From positions 1 to 64,000 of IMG/VR virus record IMGVR_UViG_3300032265_000877: a DNA stretch of 64,000 bases. One strand, given 5' to 3'. Positions 49,526 through 56,635 of this stretch are shown in pieces. Each line of letters begins with the position of its first letter. The stretch's first letter is position 1. The DNA comes from a virus. The notes below the pieces were generated by a model that was not told the origin of the DNA, did not search any database, and saw nothing but the letters and a program-made list of their open reading frames with translations. The translations under genes and the position numbers were made by a program.

Positions 49526-50245
49526 TTACCGAACCCAAATCATTCCCACATCTGCCGATGAGCGCAGTCCCGCACCTTTCCAACCACCATTTTCCCACGC
49601 AGGCGCGGTCTCTTCAATCCACTTAGGCAGCTCTCTAGCAGTAGTAATTGGGCGATATTCTGTAGGTTCATCGAGATGGTGTTCAATATATTGGAGCGCA
49701 AACTCTGTATAGCCATTGACCATACTCAAGCGCTCCAGCTGCTTAATGTGCTTTGGCACATCCTCTAGCGTCCACTCAAAGCAAAGCTTAGGGGCTTTAC
49801 CTGTGTAGCCTGCAAAGACTAGATCTTCTCCACCCTCAACATCGATCTTGATTAGCTCAGGGGTTCCATACTCGTAGATAAGGTCGTCAAGCTTTACTGT
49901 GGTTGCCTTGATGATTTCGTACTCTTTGCCTTTATATCTGTACAGATCTCCAGTAAGCCACTCCTCATTAAGAGTAGATAACCCATCTTCAACGCACTCA
50001 TAGAAGTCCACAACATCCCCAGTAGTGCTGGAAGCTGCCAAGCGATATGGGATTACTCTAGGGTCATCTTTATAGTTAAAGACTAGTTGATAAAATACTT
50101 TAGGCGCTGGCTCTAGCGCGATTACATTAGTAAAGCCCTTAAGGAAAAGAGCCGCCCAAGTTGCTTCGCCTTTGTTAGCACCGATGTCAAAGAAGACCCG
50201 ACTGCTTATCTCTACTGGTTTATGATGAACTGCGTGCGGGATCAT
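49526..50245 (-). CDS. FkbM-family methyltransferase
   Basis: The 239-residue protein has the SAM-binding motif FDIGANKGE, then VIALEPAP, LDDLIYEYG and LIKIDVEGGE, the FkbM signature. These enzymes O-methylate glycans or metabolites. With the TPR protein and glycosidase-like neighbour it forms a cassette that may modify glycans of the virion or host surface. Confidence 0.85.
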   Translation of the reverse strand: MIPHAVHHKPVEISSRVFFDIGANKGEATWAALFLKGFTNVIALEPAPKVFYQLVFNYKDDPRVIPYRLAASSTTGDVVDFYECVEDGLSTLNEEWLTGDLYRYKGKEYEIIKATTVKLDDLIYEYGTPELIKIDVEGGEDLVFAGYTGKAPKLCFEWTLEDVPKHIKQLERLSMVNGYTEFALQYIEHHLDEPTEYRPITTARELPKWIEETAPAWENGGWKGAGLRSSADVGMIWVR

Positions 50246-50254
50246 AGGTTCTCC

Positions 50255-50812
50255 TTATACGTGCTTGAGGTTGCTCTTGATGCCTTTTCTATAGGCCTCA
50301 GAGATAGGATAGTTTTCTAATAGATCAGTAAAGAGTTCTTTGCTCTCATCTTTGCGTCCAAGCCACCAACCGCTTACGGCCTTCTCAAAGAGCAGGGCGT
50401 ACTCTCCAGGATACTCAACATCTACAGGTAGAGATTCTTGGCGACCAACGTGGGTAAGGCCAATTTCTGCAAAGGTATAGGCCTCTTGCCAATTACCCAT
50501 GCGCTCGTTGTAGCGCGAAAGGTAGAAGTAACCCTCAGGTCGGTTAGGCATATAAGAGATGGCTTGAAGAATACAAGTTACACTGCTATGACCGCGCCCC
50601 TGTTGTTTATCAAAGCAAAGGGCAATTCTTAACAAAGATGTGTAGACAATGTTTTGATGAGTCTCGTGCCCATACTCAGCCGCACGTAGGTAAAAAGAAA
50701 CCGCCGAGGCCGTCTGATCTATCTTTAGATACTCTTCCCCAATCCAGAAGTTTGTGTTGGGATCAAATGGTTGAAAAGAAGCCTTCTCAATTAAGTCCTT
50801 AATAGAGTTCAC
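50255..50812 (-). CDS. TPR-like repeat protein (185 aa)
   Basis: GTG at 50812 with an AGGAGG site nine bases upstream is preferred; the frame is open to ATG 50830. Helical repeats such as NFWIGEEYLKIDQTASAVSF and EGYFYLSRYNERMGNWQEAY fit tetratricopeptide repeats, often found beside glycosyltransferases or methyltransferases in phage. Overlaps the glycosidase-like gene. Confidence 0.65.
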   Translation of the reverse strand: MNSIKDLIEKASFQPFDPNTNFWIGEEYLKIDQTASAVSFYLRAAEYGHETHQNIVYTSLLRIALCFDKQQGRGHSSVTCILQAISYMPNRPEGYFYLSRYNERMGNWQEAYTFAEIGLTHVGRQESLPVDVEYPGEYALLFEKAVSGWWLGRKDESKELFTDLLENYPISEAYRKGIKSNLKHV

Positions 50813-51806
50813 TGTTCTCTGCCTCCTCAATCATCTCTTCTACAACGGTCTCTGGCACGCGCAAAACAAAGGCGCAGTTATCTTGGAAGCCAAAGGAGAT
50901 TAGTAGATCTTTGCCTAATACAGCCAATCCAGCAGCAAACTCAATACGCGCATCTAAGAAGGAGAACTCCTCTGGAGATACGCCGATGATATTAAGGTCT
51001 TTATCCCAGACAATAAGGCGGTGGCGGTAGAAACCGTCTTTCTGATTAAGATAGTTTTTGAATAGCCCTACCTCATGGGTTACTGATAGGTAGACATCCC
51101 CATAGGGAACTAGGTGGGATCCGCCACGCTGATCAGATAGCGGTATTCTATTGTACTTTTGAATAACGGCCTCAGACTTAGGCTTAGTTGGATCTGCCTT
51201 TACAATCTCAGTTGGGCTAGTCCACTTAACAAAATGATAAGGCCTATCTAAGATTGGGTACCAGTTCTTCTCACAGTAGGTATCGTCTTTGCCTGGAGCA
51301 GGGATGCGAACGCGCTTAACCTCTTTAGCGCTCCACTTCTTCTTATCAATCTTTAGCTTGGAGTACTCCATACGGCCTTCGCCGTTCTCCTTAGTATCGC
51401 GGCGAACACCGATAGCGTAGTAGTCACCGTCCCACTGGACTAGGCGCGCATCCTCTTGACCTACAAACTCCCAGACCGCGGGAACGTCTAAATCAGAGGT
51501 ATCTATGCGGCAGTAGTCCGTGACATTGAGGTCTTTATCTAGGCGGCATAGGTAGTTAATTGTTACTAAGCGCTGGTCTTTCTCTGGGTGCAAATAGGAG
51601 AGCGGCCCCCAATTAGAAGGAAACTTCTGCATATGCTCAGAGTGGTAGAGGGTGTAGTTTACGTGGCGCAGGATGCAGAGGATATCGCCGTCATCATCTA
51701 TAAAGATAGATGGGTTCATCAACCCGGTGCCCTCAGTCAAACCTTTTTCAATAATAAGTGGGGCTAATTTGCCGCCTTTTTGTACCGAACGTTGCACCAA
51801 ATTCAT
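50799..51806 (-). CDS. GH130/GH43-like five-bladed propeller protein
   Basis: ATG 51806 is preferred because TACACT lies six bases upstream and the family alignment starts there; ATG 51836 is the longer option. GLMNPSIFIDDDGDILCI, GQEDARLVQWDGDYYAIGV, EKNWYPI and GGSHLVPYGDVYLSVTHE match mannoside phosphorylase or glycosidase-type propellers. It may bind or cleave a glycan of the host surface. Confidence 0.65.
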   Translation of the reverse strand: MNLVQRSVQKGGKLAPLIIEKGLTEGTGLMNPSIFIDDDGDILCILRHVNYTLYHSEHMQKFPSNWGPLSYLHPEKDQRLVTINYLCRLDKDLNVTDYCRIDTSDLDVPAVWEFVGQEDARLVQWDGDYYAIGVRRDTKENGEGRMEYSKLKIDKKKWSAKEVKRVRIPAPGKDDTYCEKNWYPILDRPYHFVKWTSPTEIVKADPTKPKSEAVIQKYNRIPLSDQRGGSHLVPYGDVYLSVTHEVGLFKNYLNQKDGFYRHRLIVWDKDLNIIGVSPEEFSFLDARIEFAAGLAVLGKDLLISFGFQDNCAFVLRVPETVVEEMIEEAENSELY

Positions 51807-51875
51807 ACCTGAAGTGTACAACACTGACGTGTACATACCGGGCGTAACTACGCATAGCTCTGCTATTATTACACT
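51807..51875. promoter_or_regulatory. divergent leaderless promoters
   Basis: On the + strand TATTAT (51864-51869) lies six bases before ATG 51876. On the - strand TACACT lies six bases before ATG 51806. Neither start has a good ribosome binding site. This is the divergent start of the + strand cupin and the - strand cassette. Confidence 0.5.
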
Positions 51876-52214
51876 ATGGAAAAGCGCCCTTGGGGTACCT
51901 ACGAGGTACTAGCAGAAGATGGTTCATATAAGGTTAAGCGCATAATTGTTAAGCCTAACCACCGACTCTCATATCAGACTCATGAGCAGCGCGTTGAGTA
52001 TTGGACTGTTGTTCAAGGTCATGGGGTTATCACACTAGAAGATAAAGAGCAACCAATCAAGGTTGGCGACGCTGTTTACATTGATAAGGGCGACCCACAT
52101 CGTATCCAGAACCTAGGAGAAGCAGACCTAGTATTCATTGAGGTACAACTAGGAGACTACCTAGGCGAAGATGACATCGTTCGTCTAGAGGATGACTACA
52201 ACCGCGCAGACTAA
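51876..52214 (+). CDS. cupin, mannose-6-phosphate isomerase type II-like
   Basis: The 112-residue + strand protein is a single cupin: RPWGTYEVL, YKVKRIIVKPNHRLSYQTH, EYWTVVQGHGVI, then GDPHRIQN. This matches the isomerase half of mannose-1-phosphate guanylyltransferase/phosphomannose isomerase proteins, including the metal-binding His and Glu pattern. It would act on sugar phosphates for nucleotide-sugar synthesis, in keeping with the glycan cassette opposite. The transcript appears leaderless. Confidence 0.75.
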   Translation: MEKRPWGTYEVLAEDGSYKVKRIIVKPNHRLSYQTHEQRVEYWTVVQGHGVITLEDKEQPIKVGDAVYIDKGDPHRIQNLGEADLVFIEVQLGDYLGEDDIVRLEDDYNRAD

Positions 52215-52234
52215 CTCTCTGTGGAGTGTTCCAG

Positions 52235-52387
52235 TCAGGCTTGTGGGGCTTCTAGGCTGGCTAGGTAGGCTTGGTAGTCCGAGTTGGCAGGGTCTGTTGG
52301 GATATAAGTACCATCTGACCTGAGAACTACTTTTGTTGACAAAGCACTGGTCAAATTATCAATAGGTATTTCGTATGTGTATTCCAT
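52235..52387 (-). CDS. small fibre-partner protein (50 aa)
   Basis: Coupled to the fibre gene above by the TAA/ATG junction. The product contains IPTDPANSDYQAYLA, shared exactly with the 53353-53535 protein (60 aa). Each copy directly follows a carbohydrate-binding fibre gene, so it may be a fibre-specific chaperone or tip protein. Confidence 0.6.
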   Translation of the reverse strand: MEYTYEIPIDNLTSALSTKVVLRSDGTYIPTDPANSDYQAYLASLEAPQA

Positions 52388-53353
52388 TTACAACTCCGCA
52401 CTTGCTGTCAACCCAGAATTGGTTGAAGATTGAAAATAAGACCTTTGACCACTACCACTTGCTGTAAAATTCAAATATGTATAAGAAGGTTGTATTGCAT
52501 TTACACCCAAAGCAGAACCAAATGAATATGTAAATGTACCAACAAGATTTACAGATGGTGTTGTTCGCATTGTCACTGGGAATGGAATTAGTATTGTTGG
52601 GTAGGTTCCCGAAGCGGCAAAGTAATCACCATAAATTGCAGCATTACTATTTACATTTTGCCAGTAGTACCTCTGACACAAGGCTAACTCTCCTTGGAGT
52701 GTGCCTGATGCGGTGGTGAATGGAGTGGCTACGCTACCAACTTCAACCTGAACATTTGCAAATTCAAATTGCGCTCCCGAAACAGTACTGTTTGTGGTAC
52801 CGAATTGAATGGCAAATGATGTTGCCGTGCTTGGAACTGAGAAGGTTATGGATTTTGAAGTCCACGATGAACTGTTTGTAAGAGAAACAGAAGTGATTGT
52901 GGTTGGTGAATTTGCAGGCTTGAGGTTGCCATCCGTTGCCGTGCTATAAACTGCAGAAGCAGACCAAGTGTTTGTAAAATTGACAACATTTCTATACTGG
53001 AATGAAAGCGTTACTGTCTGTCCAGCAAAACGAATCACATCAGTAGTTTCCATATTGTAAAGCACAAAGATATTTGTAGAATTTGCTGAAGATTGAACAA
53101 TTCTTTGGTAATACCTTGCTCCAGTTGGCGCAGTTGATGTTTGCTGAGATGCGACAAATGACTGACCTGAGCCGTAGCCTGATAGATACCAACGGTCTAA
53201 GCCGTATGCATCGGTTCCGCTATAAGTAACGGAACTACCACGCTGCGCGATGGACATATCTCCGTTGATTATGCGATTCTTTCCCGCTACTACTGGAGCC
53301 GCTGCTCCTGCCGAGTTCTGCTCTACCGTACTTGTAAGTTGTGCGCGACTCAT
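52388..53353 (-). CDS. tail fibre with carbohydrate-binding-like domain (321 aa)
   Basis: NRIINGDMSIAQRG near residue 26 and GSVATPFTTASGTLQGELAL further on are shared with the 53535 fibre (NKIINGAFDVWQRG, GSVATSFQTATGTLQGELQA). Between them lies a beta-sandwich like those that bind carbohydrate. The C-terminus ends in TASAEL. It lacks the collagen-like stalk of its paralogue. Likely a receptor-binding protein. Confidence 0.7.
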   Translation of the reverse strand: MSRAQLTSTVEQNSAGAAAPVVAGKNRIINGDMSIAQRGSSVTYSGTDAYGLDRWYLSGYGSGQSFVASQQTSTAPTGARYYQRIVQSSANSTNIFVLYNMETTDVIRFAGQTVTLSFQYRNVVNFTNTWSASAVYSTATDGNLKPANSPTTITSVSLTNSSSWTSKSITFSVPSTATSFAIQFGTTNSTVSGAQFEFANVQVEVGSVATPFTTASGTLQGELALCQRYYWQNVNSNAAIYGDYFAASGTYPTILIPFPVTMRTTPSVNLVGTFTYSFGSALGVNAIQPSYTYLNFTASGSGQRSYFQSSTNSGLTASAEL

Positions 53354-53535
53354 TATTCACCTGCCTGTGGGATAGAAGAGTTGGATGGGAGTGTGTCGCC
53401 ATTGGCTACATATGCCAAGTACGCCTGATAGTCAGAATTGGCTGGGTCTGTAGGAATCCACCAAACTGTGCCGTCAAAATCTGTTTTTTTAATAACTTTT
53501 TCTTGTGATGCGTTTGTGACTATTTCATAATTCAT
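53353..53535 (-). CDS. small fibre-partner protein (60 aa)
   Basis: One-base overlaps with both neighbouring fibres. Contains WIPTDPANSDYQAYLA, shared with the 52235 protein. Position suggests a partner of the 53535 fibre. Function unknown. Confidence 0.6.
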   Translation of the reverse strand: MNYEIVTNASQEKVIKKTDFDGTVWWIPTDPANSDYQAYLAYVANGDTLPSNSSIPQAGE

Positions 53536-55307
53536 TATAATTCCGCCGATGCTAAGTAGTTTCCGCCTCTAATTCGTCCTGCTTGACCTGCAACTAACGA
53601 AGTTGTCGTCATTTCAATTTGTACATAATTTGGGTCTATTGTGCTTGTTGCCATCGCCGAACTAGCCGTATCGACACCATTAATTGTATAAGTCCAAGTA
53701 CCACCAAATGTAACACTAGGAGAAGTTCTCATTGTTACAGGATGTGCTGGGAAAGCAATTGCAGTTGTTGTGCTTTGCGCTTGAAATAAAATTCCAATAG
53801 CGTTACCGCTTTGTGGCATACGGTACGCATACCTCTGGCAGGCTTGTAACTCCCCCTGAAGTGTGCCAGTAGCAGTTTGGAATGAAGTGGCAACCGAACC
53901 TGCTTCAAGTTGCATACCCCAAATATCCAAGACCGAACCTGATGCACAGGCTTGACGAATAACCGCATAGAGCGATGAGTTAGCGCCAATGGTAAATCCT
54001 GAAACCGAGCCAAGAGTAAATGTAAATGAGTAACGCTGCCAAGAAGTAGTTACATTGAGGGTTGGCGTTGATGAGTATGCCGAGCCTGTACCAGCAGAAT
54101 TTTGGAAAAGATAAACAATGCTAGAACGAGCCGAATCAGCCTTAGCCCAGAAAGAAAGGGTTACGGTTTGACCAGCGAAAGTTCGGACATTCTCAATGCG
54201 TTGCTGGATTTCTGTAACTGTGGTTGAGCCTACGGTTGTAATGGTTGAGCGTAGGAAGTAGGTACTGTTGTAGCCTGAGATTGGCAATTTATCCGATGCT
54301 GGAGAAGATGCGTAGTCAAAGGCCACCTGAGTAACTGATGCTGATGATGGAGCATTATCGTAGGAAATAACAAATCGGTCAGCCGTATATGAGCCAGCGG
54401 CAGGGTTGGTGAAAGAAGTACCGCGTTGCCAAACATCAAAGGCTCCGTTGATAATCTTGTTTTTACCAGCGACATAGTTTCCTGCCCACGATACGCCTGT
54501 GCTGGCAGAAGAGTTTGCAACGAGTGTTGAGCCGTCAGCTCCTACTGCGAGGTTGGTGACGGTTGATGCGCCAGTAGCAGCAATAAGATCGCCCTTGGCG
54601 GTTACTGTGCTAACAGGTATGGCATTAGCAAATGAAAAAGAGCTATGAGAGACGATTGTAGCTACGTCTCCCGCTACCAAGGCTGTTAGACCTGTAATAG
54701 AGGTTCCTGTTGTTGCTGCGTAGTCCACGCCACGCTCTAAAAGGACACCATTAACAAATACCTGTTCTGCGCCAACTGTATAGGTAAGAGTTGTAGAGAA
54801 GCCATCTGTTCCGCTTAAAGTTGTTTCTCCACCAGATGCGGTATAGCGCCACATTAAGAAGACGCCAGCGCCGCTAACTCCTTGGATACCCTGGATACCC
54901 TGACCCATTGTGTACTGGACTACATCTACAGTGTCTCCAGCATTAAGCGCGGTTGCGATAACAACAGATGTGCCATTCGTGGCTGTGTAGTCTGCGCCAC
55001 TTAAGCGAACGCCGTTAAGGTAGACGTCAATGTAGCCAACTGTGTAAGAAGTGGTAAAGGTTGTCTGTCCTGCAGTTGCGGTAAAGGTAGCAACTGTCTT
55101 AGCAGCAGTTGGGTTAAATGGTCCTTGAATACCCTGTAGACCAGTAGGGCCTTGAATACCCTGTAGGCCTTGAACTCCTTGAAATCCTTGCGCACCATTA
55201 GCGCCATTTGAGCCAACAAAGCCAGCAGTACCTTGAGCGCCTTGAGCACCAACAATAGCTGCCACCCATTGACTGGAGCCAGTGTCGTAATACTTAACTT
55301 GAGACAT
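53535..55307 (-). CDS. tail fibre with collagen-like stalk and carbohydrate-binding head (590 aa)
   Basis: MSQVKYYDTGSSQWVAAIVGAQ starts it, as in the 59109 fibre, followed by ~15 collagen-type Gly-x-y triplets, two copies of a fibre knot-like module (VDVYLNGVRL..., EQVFVNGVLL...), AKGDLIAA, and a C-terminal carbohydrate-binding domain. The ribosome binding site is GAGG. A TATAAATA element lies upstream. Confidence 0.78.
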   Translation of the reverse strand: MSQVKYYDTGSSQWVAAIVGAQGAQGTAGFVGSNGANGAQGFQGVQGLQGIQGPTGLQGIQGPFNPTAAKTVATFTATAGQTTFTTSYTVGYIDVYLNGVRLSGADYTATNGTSVVIATALNAGDTVDVVQYTMGQGIQGIQGVSGAGVFLMWRYTASGGETTLSGTDGFSTTLTYTVGAEQVFVNGVLLERGVDYAATTGTSITGLTALVAGDVATIVSHSSFSFANAIPVSTVTAKGDLIAATGASTVTNLAVGADGSTLVANSSASTGVSWAGNYVAGKNKIINGAFDVWQRGTSFTNPAAGSYTADRFVISYDNAPSSASVTQVAFDYASSPASDKLPISGYNSTYFLRSTITTVGSTTVTEIQQRIENVRTFAGQTVTLSFWAKADSARSSIVYLFQNSAGTGSAYSSTPTLNVTTSWQRYSFTFTLGSVSGFTIGANSSLYAVIRQACASGSVLDIWGMQLEAGSVATSFQTATGTLQGELQACQRYAYRMPQSGNAIGILFQAQSTTTAIAFPAHPVTMRTSPSVTFGGTWTYTINGVDTASSAMATSTIDPNYVQIEMTTTSLVAGQAGRIRGGNYLASAEL

Positions 55308-55350
55308 TGAACCTCACTGGGCTTAGGGGAAGGGTGCTTTTATTATCCCT

Positions 55351-55358
55351 TATTTATA
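55351..55358 (-). promoter_or_regulatory. TATAAATA element, late-promoter-like
   Basis: TATAAATA on the - strand, 44 bases upstream of the fibre start at 55307, equals the T4 late promoter core. No gp55-like sigma factor is visible. The nearby GATAAT is an alternative ordinary -10. Confidence 0.35.
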
Positions 55359-55392
55359 TCTTTTTGGCGCCCGAAACTAAGAGGGGAACTCG

Positions 55393-55421
55393 TTGTGTAA
55401 AGGCGCGCTAACCACTATGAT
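55393..55421 (+). promoter_or_regulatory. sigma70-type promoter of the + strand gene
   Basis: TTGTGT (55393-55398), 17 bases, then TATGAT (55416-55421). It would start RNA near 55428, about 60 bases before ATG 55488. Confidence 0.5.
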
Positions 55422-55487
55422 TAGTCAGTAGGTCAGCAAAAAGGTAGCGATAGGTAGCCATAGAGATACTTTACACGAGGAGGCAAT

Positions 55488-56207
55488 ATGAAACAGATTA
55501 TTAAGTTTGAGGCTCGAGATGAGTATGGCTGGGAAGTAGCTGAGCGCCCATATCCTGCAAGTCAGGCTATTCCTGATTGGTGGCGGGCTATGACACCATA
55601 CGATAAAACGCCCGATAACCCTGATGGTAAAAAACTTATAGTTGAAAACTATGTGTCTAACGCTTCGCCTAAAAAATGCAATCCTATGCTTGACGCTTTG
55701 ACTAGTGGCTATGTAATACCGCTATGGTCAGACGTTCAAGTACAGAATGTCAATGATGATAAGCGCATTACTTGGAGAGTTAGTGGGAATGTATTCCAAG
55801 AGCACGGTCATAGTGCGCGTGAAGTGGAAACCCCAGTTGGATACAATGAACAAGTTTTTAAGTTTATGAACAAATGGAGAATCATTACCCCTAAGGGTTA
55901 TTCTTGTTTGATTACTCAGCCTTTTGGGTATCGTCAAACACCAACTCAAGCCATTCCAGCAGTTATTGATACTGATAATAGTAGTTTAGAAATACTACCA
56001 CCAGTTTGGTTCAGGTCAGATTTTGAGGGAATACTTGAAAAAGGTACGCCTATGGCGCAGGTCATACCCTTTAAACGTTCTGACTGGAGGGCTGAATACT
56101 CTTATCTTAAAGATGGAGAGTATCAAAGGCTAGAAGATAAAAACTTTAACTCAACTATTGTCAATCATTACATTAAAAAAGTTTGGTCTAAGAAAAATTA
56201 CTCTTGA
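55488..56207 (+). CDS. conserved phage protein of unknown function, possibly DUF6065-like
   Basis: The 239-residue + strand protein starts behind GAGGAGG. Segments such as PYPASQAIPDWWRAM, TSGYVIPLWSDV, WRIITPKGYSCLITQPFG and FEGILEKGTPMAQVIPFKR fit a conserved phage family, possibly the one called DUF6065, sometimes near glycan genes. The biochemical role is not known. It is a + strand island with its own promoter inside the - strand fibre region, as expected for an added cargo gene. Confidence 0.6.
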   Translation: MKQIIKFEARDEYGWEVAERPYPASQAIPDWWRAMTPYDKTPDNPDGKKLIVENYVSNASPKKCNPMLDALTSGYVIPLWSDVQVQNVNDDKRITWRVSGNVFQEHGHSAREVETPVGYNEQVFKFMNKWRIITPKGYSCLITQPFGYRQTPTQAIPAVIDTDNSSLEILPPVWFRSDFEGILEKGTPMAQVIPFKRSDWRAEYSYLKDGEYQRLEDKNFNSTIVNHYIKKVWSKKNYS

Positions 56208-56635
56208 TTATCGAGGTATTCGTCCCAAGATAAAGTTTCCTCATTCCACTTAAATTGCCATTGCCAATGTTCTGGTGAATGTATGTCATAAGGATTTGTA
56301 GGTTCAGGTACGGGTGGCTCCCATACATACCCTGCACTTAAAGTCCAAGATGGGTAAGGGCTAGGCGCGTCTTTCCAGTAAAAGGCATTTTTTTCTTTAT
56401 CAAAATAAATGCCTGGCACTGCTACATTGGCGCGGAAAGGAGTTCCTCCAAATACGTGTTTATTGTTTAGAGTGTTGATTGAAAATTGTTTCCAGTTTCC
56501 ACCAAAAAGTTCTTTACAAAAATCACTACCAAGTTGTTCTTGCTCATTATTGTTTTCATCAAGCAAAACTTCATTGTTAACAACGATTGTACGGATAACA
56601 ATATTGTTTTCGTCTAGTTCTGCAAAGTGTGCCAT
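56198..56635 (-). CDS. virion-associated protein, MAH[FY] family (145 aa)
   Basis: MAHFAELDENNIVIRTIVVN, a DFCKELFGG segment, GGTPFRANVAVPGIYFDKE and YPSWTL define the same family as the 46919 protein. It follows the FN3/Gly-rich fibre gene by one base. Its end overlaps the convergent + strand gene end by ten bases. Confidence 0.7.
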   Translation of the reverse strand: MAHFAELDENNIVIRTIVVNNEVLLDENNNEQEQLGSDFCKELFGGNWKQFSINTLNNKHVFGGTPFRANVAVPGIYFDKEKNAFYWKDAPSPYPSWTLSAGYVWEPPVPEPTNPYDIHSPEHWQWQFKWNEETLSWDEYLDNQE

